From positions 1-7,793 of the forward strand of contig DJSB01000003.1 in NCBI GenBank assembly GCA_002437945.1: a stretch of 7,793 nucleotides of DNA. The letters are read 5' to 3'. This DNA comes from Christensenella sp. UBA6345. GTDB taxonomy: Bacteria > Bacillota > Clostridia > Christensenellales > UBA1242. The position numbers were made by a program, and so were the translations under genes. Of this stretch, positions 1-5,858 are shown piece by piece. Under the pieces are notes generated by a model. It was not told the origin of the DNA. It did not search any database and worked only from the letters and a program-made list of their open reading frames with translations. Each line of letters starts with the position of its first letter. Position 1 is the first letter of the stretch.

Positions 1-60
1 GTTTGTCGCTTGTCCGCTAATGCTCCCAAGTTCGACTTTGCTCATAATGACAGGCGGGGG
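1..60 (-). repeat. Dispersed G+C-rich intergenic repeat, partial copy
   Basis: Read on the minus strand, this segment contains TGTCATTATGAGC (plus-strand 40-52) followed by AAGTCGAAC (30-38). The same two blocks occur on the plus strand near the other end (7680-7692 with one mismatch, and 7705-7713, exact). The segment is clearly richer in G+C than the surrounding AT-rich DNA and contains no ORF. From general knowledge, TCATTCTGAGC...GAAGTCGAA elements are common intergenic repeats in uncultured Clostridia-like genomes. The copy runs off the window edge, so its full length is unknown. Positions 61-123 are AT-rich and show nothing further. Confidence 0.6.
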
Positions 61-123
61 GATAAGAATATCAAAACACTAATAATTTTAAAATCTTTTA
101 TAATGTAATAAAGTTAATAATCT

Positions 124-161
124 AAAAAAAGTATAGTATGATAAAAATACTATACTTTTTT
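124..161 (-). terminator. Intrinsic terminator of the phosphatase gene (bidirectional)
   Basis: A perfect 9-bp stem pairs GTATAGTAT (131-139) with ATACTATAC (147-155) across a 7-base loop. Seven A lie on the left and six T on the right. Read on the minus strand, the hairpin is followed by a seven-U tract about 15 bases past the phosphatase stop codon. The T run on the plus side means it could also stop plus-strand transcripts entering from the left. It shares its outer stem with the terminator at 7619-7655. Confidence 0.85.
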
Positions 162-176
162 AGTTGTATTCTAACT

Positions 177-1307
177 TTATTTTGTTATAAGACTATATGC
201 TATATCGTATACTTGTGTGTTGTCTACTGTTTTGTCATTGTCATAAGTAAAATTGATATTGTAAAGATACAAAGGCACATTTCTGTCAGTATGACTTTTC
301 TTATGATACAAACTACTTAAAGTTTGCTTTGAATTAAGTGAATCATCTATTTCTTTACGAGTATTTGCTTTATCAAGTTTGCCAGTTTCATGATCTGCGG
401 TAAATATTATAGCAGTGTCAGTACGATCTTTACACCAGTCTAGTATGTAGTCTATACCTTCGCCTATATTCATCATGGCAGACATCATACCTAGTATATT
501 ATTGTTGTGACTATTTTTATCTATGTATGCTTCTTCTATCATAAGACAAAAACCATTCTCATTGTTATAGTCCATATAATCTAATACAAATTCAAGTAGT
601 TGAGAGTAGTTGGTGGTATTAGTTAAACCGGGAGTATATTGTGAATATAAACCATCTAAAGAAGCCAGAACTTTATGGTTTTTATCTGCTGTTTTTAGTG
701 AATTATAATCGGTATATATATCGTATCCGTTTGCTTTAAAATTTTCACCGTATTTTTCTACATAATACTGGGTATCTTGTTTGCCTATAAGTAAATCTAT
801 ATTACTACCATATTGGCATTTGATTATATCGTCTTTATCGCCCCTATTGTTAGCATGTGCGGAAAAACAGGCTGGAGTTGCACCACTTAAATAGTCAGTG
901 GTTACTACTCCGGTTCGTTTATTTTTACTACGTGCTACTTCCATAAGGTTGGTGACGTCTTTTTTATCAATACGAGATATTACTCCATTATCTGTTTTTT
1001 TACCTGTAGCAAGTGCTGTACCGGCTGCGGCACTATCTGTTACTGTATCGTTACGTGAATATGTGGTTATATCTGTTACATAATATTGTTCAAAGTTAAA
1101 AGTTTTATTATAATATGTTTTTGTGTTGGCAATATGATTAGGACCCATACCATCGCCAATTATATAAATCAGATTTTTTACTTCAGTGCTTGCATCTATA
1201 TTAATATCGGGTTTCTCTTTTGGGGTTGGTCTACAACCACATAAAATACACACACTTAATATTAATATTGATACTAAGCTTAAAAATAGTCTTTTCGTTT
1301 TACCCAT
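177..1307 (-). CDS. Alkaline phosphatase, lipoprotein form
   Basis: A 376-residue PhoA-superfamily phosphatase that hydrolyses phosphate monoesters outside the membrane. The N-terminus is a lipoprotein signal: MGKTKR, a hydrophobic stretch to residue 22, and lipobox LCGC with Cys25 as lipidation site. Core motifs are complete: GDGMG with metal ligand Asp52, TDSAAAGTALATG with nucleophile Ser92, ATPA with Thr144, Arg155 as phosphate-binding equivalent, Glu258, then IDKNSH with Asp263 and His267, TADH with Asp305 and His306, and SHT with His339 as the last zinc ligand. Gly142 replaces E. coli Asp153, the residue next to the Mg site. The start at 1307 is chosen because GGAGA (1312-1316) lies just upstream and the lipoprotein signal begins there. 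An in-frame ATG at 1412 would add 35 residues, has no such site and lies upstream of the likely promoter. Transcribed alone, away from the GNAT genes. Family assignment is firm; substrate range is not. Confidence 0.92.
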   Translation of the reverse strand: MGKTKRLFLSLVSILILSVCILCGCRPTPKEKPDINIDASTEVKNLIYIIGDGMGPNHIANTKTYYNKTFNFEQYYVTDITTYSRNDTVTDSAAAGTALATGKKTDNGVISRIDKKDVTNLMEVARSKNKRTGVVTTDYLSGATPACFSAHANNRGDKDDIIKCQYGSNIDLLIGKQDTQYYVEKYGENFKANGYDIYTDYNSLKTADKNHKVLASLDGLYSQYTPGLTNTTNYSQLLEFVLDYMDYNNENGFCLMIEEAYIDKNSHNNNILGMMSAMMNIGEGIDYILDWCKDRTDTAIIFTADHETGKLDKANTRKEIDDSLNSKQTLSSLYHKKSHTDRNVPLYLYNINFTYDNDKTVDNTQVYDIAYSLITK

Positions 1308-1335
1308 AATTTCTCCGTTATTTATTGTTGTTATT

Positions 1336-1363
1336 ATTGTAACACAAGTTTGTATTTTACCAA
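1336..1363 (-). promoter_or_regulatory. Candidate promoter of the phosphatase gene
   Basis: On the minus strand, TTGGTA (plus 1358-1363) is followed after 16 bases by TACAAT (plus 1336-1341). These match the sigma-A -35 in four of six positions and the -10 in five of six. Transcription would start near 1329, giving a leader of about 20 bases before the ATG at 1307. This agrees with the shorter start choice. No clear PhoP box was recognised. Confidence 0.45.
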
Positions 1364-1416
1364 AAAAAATTACATTAAAAATAAGTGATAATATTGATTT
1401 ATTATTAGACATTTTA

Positions 1417-1425
1417 TGTTATAAT
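1417..1425 (+). promoter_or_regulatory. Extended -10 promoter for the small ORF and GNAT pair
   Basis: TGTTATAAT is a perfect TGn-TATAAT extended -10 element, which often works with a weak -35; only TTTATT (1398-1403) lies at 16-base spacing. Transcription would begin near 1432. It faces away from the phosphatase gene. The first downstream ORF (ATG 1456) has GGAG at 1443-1446, so promoter, ribosome binding site and start are well ordered. Confidence 0.6.
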
Positions 1426-1455
1426 TAAGTATCAATATGTATGGAGTGAGTACTT

Positions 1456-1500
1456 ATGGATAACAATAGTAATCGTGTTATCGGTGCTAGATTAAAATAA
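1456..1500 (+). CDS. 14-residue ORF resembling the N-terminus of an Xre-type regulator
   Basis: The ORF encodes MDNNSNRVIGARLK and then stops. GGAG (1443-1446) sits nine bases before the ATG, and a perfect extended -10 lies further upstream, so translation is plausible. The pattern 'IGARLK' near an N-terminus is how many Cro/C1-type helix-turn-helix proteins begin (usually continuing LREEKGLSQ-like), and here everything after helix 1 is missing. It ends 20 bases before the first GNAT start. It may be the stub of a regulator deleted internally, a short leader peptide coupled to the GNAT, or chance. The regulator reading rests on six to eight residues, so it is tentative; the expression signals are seen directly. 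Confidence 0.4.
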   Translation: MDNNSNRVIGARLK

Positions 1501-1520
1501 TATATATAAGGAATATGACT

Positions 1521-1967
1521 ATGGAAATACGTTTTGCTAGAATCAATGAAATAGATCAACTTGTAGAGTTAAGTAAAAAGTTTGCTGATGAAAATTGTTG
1601 TAATGGTGTTGTTGCTGACGACTATAATTACTTTTTTGGCAAAAAAGTGGCAGTTGTTGTTAATAAAGATGTAATAATAGGTTATGCATATGGAGAAGTG
1701 GGTATAGAAATAACCAATAGAAGTTACTCCAAAATTAATGATAAATATTATTATATAGATGAGATGTACATAGATAAAGAGTATAGAAATCAAGGAATAG
1801 GTAAAAGATTGTATCAGTATTTAGAACAGTATGCTATTGATAATAAATGCGTTAGTATCCAACTTAATGCTGTATCTAAAGACTATAAAAGTTTACTTAA
1901 ATTCTATATAGAAGAATTGGGGTTCGAATTTTTAAATGCGTTATTAATTAAGCATATAGGGAGATAG
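1521..1967 (+). CDS. GNAT family N-acetyltransferase
   Basis: A 148-residue protein predicted to transfer an acetyl group from acetyl-CoA to an amine; the acceptor is unknown. The strand-4/helix-3 core is clear: YYYIDEMYIDKEYR followed by the acetyl-CoA pyrophosphate-binding loop R89-N-Q-G-I-G94 (the Q/R-x-x-G-x-G pattern). Motif B near the C-terminus is LLKFYIEELGFE, with Tyr129 in the usual general-acid region. The length is typical of a single-domain GNAT. The start at 1521 is preferred to the in-frame ATG at 1515, because AAGGAA (1508-1513) lies seven bases before 1521 but only one base before 1515. Its stop is one base from the next GNAT gene, so the two are very likely cotranscribed. 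The 14-codon ORF upstream may be part of the same transcript. Confidence 0.88.
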   Translation: MEIRFARINEIDQLVELSKKFADENCCNGVVADDYNYFFGKKVAVVVNKDVIIGYAYGEVGIEITNRSYSKINDKYYYIDEMYIDKEYRNQGIGKRLYQYLEQYAIDNKCVSIQLNAVSKDYKSLLKFYIEELGFEFLNALLIKHIGR

Positions 1968-1968
1968 T

Positions 1969-2436
1969 ATGGTAGTTGAATTGTTAAAAGAAAAAGATAT
2001 AGATAAAGTTGTTAAACTTATAGAGAAGACTTGTAGGATTTCTTTTAAGATGTATTATCCACAGAGTGTTATTGACGAGACGATAAAAAGTCTAGATTAT
2101 GATGGAGTTAAAAAACGTGCCAGTTGGACACATTTTTATGTTGTTAAAGATGGCGATAATGTGGTAGGCTGTGGTGCTATAGGACCTTATTGGGATAGTG
2201 TGACAGAGAGTAGTCTTTTTACTATATTTGTAGATCCTGATTACCAAGGTAAAGGTATAGGCAAACTAATAATTAATACTTTAGAAAGTGATGAGTATTT
2301 TTTACGTTCAAGTCGTGTAGAAATACCGGCTAGTGTTGTGGCATTGCCATTCTATATTCATATGGGTTATACTCATAAAAATGGTGTTATGACTTTTGAA
2401 GATAACCATTTTGCATTAGAAAAATATAGAAATTAA
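1969..2436 (+). CDS. GNAT family N-acetyltransferase (second of pair)
   Basis: A 155-residue single-domain GNAT. Motif A reads LFTIFVDPDYQGKGIGKLI, with the acetyl-CoA loop Q93-G-K-G-I-G98. Motif B is ALPFYIHMGY (125-134). The N-terminal half (IDKVVKLIEKTCRISF, then a YYP turn) resembles small-molecule GNATs whose first helices form the acceptor pocket. It differs strongly from the preceding GNAT outside the shared loop, so it is not a recent tandem duplicate. AGGGAG (1958-1963) lies five bases before the ATG, inside the end of the upstream gene, and only one base separates the two genes, which indicates translational coupling. The acceptor substrate cannot be inferred. No strong terminator follows directly; the first one downstream is at 2606-2640. 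Confidence 0.88.
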   Translation: MVVELLKEKDIDKVVKLIEKTCRISFKMYYPQSVIDETIKSLDYDGVKKRASWTHFYVVKDGDNVVGCGAIGPYWDSVTESSLFTIFVDPDYQGKGIGKLIINTLESDEYFLRSSRVEIPASVVALPFYIHMGYTHKNGVMTFEDNHFALEKYRN

Positions 2437-2511
2437 ATTTTTAATTGATTGATTAATTAGGGTTACTGTGAATTAAAAATACAATTATCACAAAAAATTG
2501 AAACAAAACTA

Positions 2512-2540
2512 TTGATATTTTGTTTTATTTATGATAGTAT
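2512..2540 (+). promoter_or_regulatory. Candidate promoter with overlapping palindrome
   Basis: TTGATA (2512-2517, five of six to the -35 consensus) is followed after 17 bases by TAGTAT (2535-2540, four of six to the -10). The -10 lies within the perfect odd palindrome TGATA-G-TATCA (2532-2542), a possible operator. Transcription would begin near 2547. A second candidate for the same operon is the extended -10 at 2586-2594. Confidence 0.35.
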
Positions 2541-2585
2541 CAACATATGAAAAAGTTGTTAAAGCAACAATTTAATATAGTTAAT

Positions 2586-2594
2586 TGCTATGAT
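2586..2594 (+). promoter_or_regulatory. Second candidate promoter for the ABC operon (extended -10)
   Basis: TGCTATGAT fits TGn-TATAAT with one mismatch and has no good -35 partner. Transcription would begin near 2601, just before the hairpin at 2606-2635, so the transcript would carry that stem-loop at its very 5' end. It may act instead of, or together with, the promoter at 2512-2540. No other gene lies in 2437-2668. Confidence 0.3.
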
Positions 2595-2605
2595 TTGAAT
2601 ATTGG

Positions 2606-2640
2606 TGACCTTCTTGATTAAGTTTGAGAAGGTCATTTTT
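2606..2640 (+). terminator. Strong hairpin terminator or leader attenuator before the ABC operon
   Basis: TGACCTTCT (2606-2614) pairs perfectly with AGAAGGTCA (2627-2635) across a 12-base loop, followed at once by TTTTT ATT. It is the best G+C-containing stem in this gap. It ends 28 bases before the ATPase ATG and follows both candidate promoters of the ABC operon. It could simply end the GNAT transcript, with the operon promoter undetected, or act as a conditional terminator in the operon leader. No T-box or known riboswitch motif was recognised upstream. Confidence 0.75.
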
Positions 2641-2668
2641 ATTGCTTATAACAACAAAAGGGGTGCAA

Positions 2669-3646
2669 ATGATAGAAGTAAAAAATTTAACCAAAGTCTT
2701 CAAAATTGCTAAAAAAGAAAAAGGAATTTGGGGATCAATTAAAGGGCTGTTTAATAGAAAGTACATAATTAAAAAAGCCCTTGATGATGTGTCGTTTACG
2801 ATTAATGATGGCGACATAGTCGGATACCTAGGGCCCAATGGTGCAGGTAAAAGTACCACAATAAAGATTATGTGTGGTATACTTACTCCTACATCGGGCG
2901 AATGTGTAATCAATGGTATGATACCATGGAAAGATAGAGCCAATTATGTAAAAGATATTGGTGTAGTCTTTGGACAACGTTCACAATTGTGGTGGGACGT
3001 CCCAGTTATAGATAGTTTTTATCTTCTAAAGGATATTTACAAAATACCTGATGATGTGTTTGCTGACCAATTAAAAATATTAACAGAAAAATTGGATTTA
3101 CAAGAAATAATCAATTATCCGCTTCGCCAACTATCTTTAGGACAGAAAATGAAATGTGAATTGGCAGGTTCGTTATTACACAAACCAAAGATACTATTCT
3201 TGGACGAACCTACTATAGGACTAGATGCTACTAGCAAACTTAAAGTTAGAGATTTTATAAAAAACATTAATAAAGAATTTGGGATAACTGTCATACTTAC
3301 AACTCATGATATGAATGATATAGAAGCATTAACCAATAAAATAATTATTATAGGTAAAGGTAAATTGCTATACAATGGCTCATTTGATGCTATCAAACAC
3401 AAATATAAAAACCATCGTATTGTAGAAGTTGAATTTGAACAAGAATATGACAATGTAGATATACCTAAATTTAAACTTATCAAAAAAGAAGGTAAAGTGT
3501 TTACCTTTAAAACAGATGATAATGATTTTAAATTAGCAGATTTTGTAGTTGATTTAAGTAAGAAATATAAAGTAGTCGATGTTCAAGTAGAGTCTATCGG
3601 ATTAGAAGAAATCATATCAAAAATGTTTGGAGATTTGGGTGTATGA
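2669..3646 (+). CDS. ABC-2 type transporter ATPase (COG4586-like)
   Basis: A 325-residue cytoplasmic ATPase that should drive the two membrane subunits encoded next. Motifs: Walker A GPNGAGKST (55-63), Q-loop VFGQRSQLWWD with Gln103, signature LSLGQ (155-159), Walker B ILFLDE with Glu180, D-loop following IGLD, and H-loop TTHD with His213. The insertion at about residues 12-36 (basic, with GSIKGLFNRKY) and the phrase GQRSQLWWDVPVIDSF are typical of the COG4586 'uncharacterized transport system' ATPases rather than of general ABC-2 or Lol-type ones. A C-terminal domain of about 85 residues (from 241) follows, as is usual for this group. The start at 2669 has AAAAGGGG (2656-2663) five bases upstream; a longer reading from 2624 would begin inside the hairpin loop. 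The stop overlaps the next start (ATGA). Substrate unknown. Confidence 0.93.
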   Translation: MIEVKNLTKVFKIAKKEKGIWGSIKGLFNRKYIIKKALDDVSFTINDGDIVGYLGPNGAGKSTTIKIMCGILTPTSGECVINGMIPWKDRANYVKDIGVVFGQRSQLWWDVPVIDSFYLLKDIYKIPDDVFADQLKILTEKLDLQEIINYPLRQLSLGQKMKCELAGSLLHKPKILFLDEPTIGLDATSKLKVRDFIKNINKEFGITVILTTHDMNDIEALTNKIIIIGKGKLLYNGSFDAIKHKYKNHRIVEVEFEQEYDNVDIPKFKLIKKEGKVFTFKTDDNDFKLADFVVDLSKKYKVVDVQVESIGLEEIISKMFGDLGV

Positions 3647-4446
3647 GAGCATATAAATCAATATTCAAATTAAGGTTTATTAACTCTTTACAATATCGCA
3701 CCGCTGCTATTGCTGGTGTACTTACACAAGTTGCCTTTGGACTTATGTATTTAATGTTGTATAGAGCATTCTATTCACAAGGCAATATACCTGATAACTT
3801 CGATTACAATCAGATGGCAAGTTATGTATGGCTACAACAGATGTTTTTCATATACTTTGCTACATTTGATAGAAACAAAGAAATAATATCACAAATAGAA
3901 CAAGGCAATATATGTTATGAGATTGTACGTCCTATCAATCTGTATACCAACTGGTTTTGCACTGTTTATGCAGAAAAAACATCAAAAACTTTATTAAGAT
4001 TTGTTCCAGTGTTGTTGGTGGCTGCATTGTTACCGGCAGGCTGGGGGATTGGACTTCCATCTAGTATATGGTCATTTGGTTTATTTATAATTAATATGAT
4101 ATTGGGTGGTATACTTACCGTAGCATTAAGTTTAGTATGTTATTGCTTGCTTTTCCAGACAATGTCATCTTTAGGTGTTTTCTCTATTTTCTCTACCATC
4201 GCATCATTATTAAGTGGTAAATTAATCCCTATACCACTTACTCCAGTATGGTTTCAGAATCTTCTTAATTATTTCCCATTTAGATATACCAACGATTTAC
4301 CTTTCCGCACTTATACCGGTAGCATTTCACTTAACGAATCACTTATTCAAACTTTAATCCAATTGGCATGGACTGTATTATTCGTGGTATTGGGTAATAT
4401 ATATCTTAAACACAATCTTAAAAAAGTAGAAGTTCAAGGGGGTTAA
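3643..4446 (+). CDS. ABC-2 family transporter permease, first subunit (COG4587-like)
   Basis: A 267-residue integral membrane subunit with about six hydrophobic segments by eye (near 21-44, 60-76, 117-137, 143-171, 174-192 and 232-255). Family-typical stretches are the cytoplasmic coupling region EQGNICYEIVRPINLYTNWF (86-105) and the late motif SGKLIPIPLTPVW...YFPFRYTNDLPFRTYTG. The start codon overlaps the ATPase stop by four bases (ATGA), with GGAG ten bases upstream, so translation is coupled. It should pair with the next gene product to form a heterodimeric membrane channel served by the ATPase. ABC-2 systems are mostly exporters; the substrate of this triad is not known in general, although I recall a cyanobacterial relative being linked to viologen efflux (weak guide only). 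Confidence 0.9.
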   Translation: MRAYKSIFKLRFINSLQYRTAAIAGVLTQVAFGLMYLMLYRAFYSQGNIPDNFDYNQMASYVWLQQMFFIYFATFDRNKEIISQIEQGNICYEIVRPINLYTNWFCTVYAEKTSKTLLRFVPVLLVAALLPAGWGIGLPSSIWSFGLFIINMILGGILTVALSLVCYCLLFQTMSSLGVFSIFSTIASLLSGKLIPIPLTPVWFQNLLNYFPFRYTNDLPFRTYTGSISLNESLIQTLIQLAWTVLFVVLGNIYLKHNLKKVEVQGG

Positions 4447-4448
4447 TT

Positions 4449-5228
4449 ATGTTGTATTTTAAATTTTTAAAAATGCATTTTAAAAAATTGCTACAATATA
4501 GACTATCATTTGCCTTAAGTTTAATTGCCCAAACACTTACTTCTACTATGATGCTTGTAGGTATGTATTTTCTATTTGATAGATTTAATGCAGTAAAAGG
4601 TTGGACATTTAGTCAAGTAGCAATTTCATATTCTATAGTGTTCGTGTGTTTCTCATTTACCGAATGTTTCTTTAGGGGCGTTGACCAATTTTCAAAATGC
4701 GTTAAGTCTGGTTCGCTAGATGCTATGTTTACTAAACCTAGGGGAATATTACATCAAGTTATATGCAGTGATGTCGAATTTTCTAAATTAGGCAGGTTAT
4801 TAGTATCATTAATTGTGCTAGCATATGCTTGTAGTATTCAACCATTCACATGGACAGCATTAAAAATAATAGAAATTATACTAATGATGGTATGTGGAGT
4901 GTTTATATTCTTGGTACTATTCTTATTGGGTGCTGCATTTAGTATATTTACTATTGAAGGTACAGAAGTTGTTAATATATTTACTGATGGCGGTAGGGAA
5001 CTATGCCAATATCCAGTAGATATATATGGAGACGTAATTAAAAAAATATTTACTTATATAATACCATTTGCATGTTTCAATTATCTACCTATGAAATTTA
5101 TATTTGATATGCCCAATGTAACCTTGTGGGGCAATATTCTTGCACCTATATATGGTATGTTGTTTATAGTACCAGCATATATTATTTTTAGATTGGCATT
5201 AAAGAAATATAATTCGACTGGTACATAA
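4449..5228 (+). CDS. ABC-2 family transporter permease, second subunit (COG3694-like)
   Basis: A 259-residue membrane subunit with about six hydrophobic segments (near 19-44, 56-76, 116-131, 140-166, 198-218 and 228-251). Diagnostic stretches for COG3694 / ABC2_membrane_6 are the FRGVDQFSKCVKSGSLDAMF coupling region (75-94), DVEFSKLGRLL (108-118) and ELCQYPVDIYG with IPFACFNYLP (184-214). It differs from the first permease, so the complex should be one ATPase dimer with two different membrane subunits. AAGGGGG (4436-4442) lies six bases before the ATG and overlaps the end of the preceding gene; the intergenic gap is two bases. The operon ends here, and a strong terminator starts about 30 bases downstream. 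Confidence 0.9.
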   Translation: MLYFKFLKMHFKKLLQYRLSFALSLIAQTLTSTMMLVGMYFLFDRFNAVKGWTFSQVAISYSIVFVCFSFTECFFRGVDQFSKCVKSGSLDAMFTKPRGILHQVICSDVEFSKLGRLLVSLIVLAYACSIQPFTWTALKIIEIILMMVCGVFIFLVLFLLGAAFSIFTIEGTEVVNIFTDGGRELCQYPVDIYGDVIKKIFTYIIPFACFNYLPMKFIFDMPNVTLWGNILAPIYGMLFIVPAYIIFRLALKKYNSTGT

Positions 5229-5251
5229 TGGTAGGTTATTTGTTATTAATA

Positions 5252-5260
5252 TGATACAAT
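5252..5260 (+). promoter_or_regulatory. Candidate extended -10 promoter for the GNAT/YcxB-like pair
   Basis: TGATACAAT fits TGn-TATAAT with one mismatch. No convincing -35 is seen at 16-18 bases. Initiation would fall near 5267, inside the left arm of the terminator at 5258-5309, so transcripts starting here would lack most of that arm. No alternative promoter was found between the terminator and the ATG at 5327. Confidence 0.35.
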
Positions 5261-5314
5261 AAAAGTAGTTATAGTTAGGTTATCAATAACTTGATTAACT
5301 ACTTTTATTTTTTT
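5258..5314 (+). terminator. Strong intrinsic terminator of the ABC operon
   Basis: AATAAAAGTAGTTA (5258-5271) pairs perfectly over 14 bp with TAACTACTTTTATT (5296-5309). The loop folds again as AGGTTA / TAACTT around TCAA (5277-5292), giving a nearly continuous long stem. Seven T follow (5308-5314). It begins 30 bases after the last ABC gene. Its T-tract ends only two bases before the GGAG of the next gene. Confidence 0.88.
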
Positions 5315-5326
5315 GTGGAGAACATT

Positions 5327-5845
5327 ATGAAAAATATTTCATTATATAAGCCCAATGCTTCGGATATGTGGTTTAGGGCACAATGTATGTCTGACCCAGA
5401 TACTATGAGTTATAATGCAGGATATGATTTAACTTTTGATGGCTATCATTATGATACTGGTTGTATAGATTTTGATAAATCAAAATGGGAAGAATGGGTT
5501 AATGCAAAGTATAGTGACCCCGATTCCTTTTATGCGTACATTGTCGATGAAGATACTCATGAATTTGTGGGATATGTTAATTATCATAAATCATCTAATA
5601 GATATGAGATGGGTATTGTTATTTATTCAAAATATCGTGGTATGGGTTATATGAAACCTAGTATGGAACTATTTATACAATATGCAAAAGAGCATGGAGT
5701 AACTGCTTTGTACGATACCATACCAAAGAATCGTGAAAAGGCATTAAAAGTATTCTTTGATTTAGGTTTTAAGGTGACTAAAGAATTTATGACTACAAAA
5801 TTTAAAAAAGATGACCCAGTATACGAGATTAAATTGGATTTATAG
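5327..5845 (+). CDS. GNAT family N-acetyltransferase, atypical acetyl-CoA loop
   Basis: A 172-residue protein of a GNAT group I recognise from gut Clostridia, with conserved N-terminal stretches SYNAGYDLTFDGYHYDTGCI and a Trp pair (W54, W57). The core strand and loop read YEMGIVIYSKYRGMGYMKPSM, followed by a helix; the late motif REKALKVFFDLGF (136-148) matches motif B. In the acetyl-CoA loop R104-G-M-G-Y-M109 the usual final Gly/Ala is Met, so cofactor binding may be altered or the loop may fold differently. The start at 5327 is supported by GGAG (5317-5320) six bases upstream; an upstream TTG (5291) in frame lies within the terminator. A YcxB-like membrane protein gene follows after 13 bases and is probably cotranscribed. 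The acceptor is unknown. Confidence 0.85.
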   Translation: MKNISLYKPNASDMWFRAQCMSDPDTMSYNAGYDLTFDGYHYDTGCIDFDKSKWEEWVNAKYSDPDSFYAYIVDEDTHEFVGYVNYHKSSNRYEMGIVIYSKYRGMGYMKPSMELFIQYAKEHGVTALYDTIPKNREKALKVFFDLGFKVTKEFMTTKFKKDDPVYEIKLDL

Positions 5846-5858
5846 GAAAGGAGATAAT

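Noticed and set aside
138..320. Plus-strand ORF of 60 codons near the left end
   Set aside because: It starts inside the terminator loop, overlaps the 3' end of the phosphatase gene on the other strand, and is rich in Ile, Val, Cys and Tyr as expected of antisense AT-rich DNA.
1308..1412. Longer N-terminus for the phosphatase (start at 1412)
   Set aside because: It would put 35 residues before a clear lipoprotein signal, lacks a good ribosome binding site and lies upstream of the predicted promoter at 1336-1363.
1186..1428. Plus-strand ORF of 80 codons opposite the phosphatase N-terminus
   Set aside because: It lies antisense to a well-supported gene, has no ribosome binding site and no recognisable domain; its hydrophobicity reflects the reverse of the lipoprotein signal region.
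1515..2436. Two adjacent GNATs as a toxin-antitoxin (TacT/AtaT-like) module
   Set aside because: There is no ribbon-helix-helix antitoxin gene next to either GNAT, and the 14-codon ORF is too short to serve as one.
2437..2480. Inverted repeat ATTTTTAATT / AATTAAAAAT after the second GNAT gene
   Set aside because: All-AT stem with a 24-base loop and no T-tract behind it; too weak to call a terminator in AT-rich DNA.
2541..2668. T-box or known riboswitch in the ABC operon leader
   Set aside because: No T-box sequence, no recognisable aptamer motifs, and the leader (about 120 bases) is short; only the terminator hairpin is solid.
2581..2943. Minus-strand ORF of 120 codons over the ATPase start
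   Set aside because: It is antisense to the Walker A region of a certain ATPase gene and has no start signal or family resemblance.
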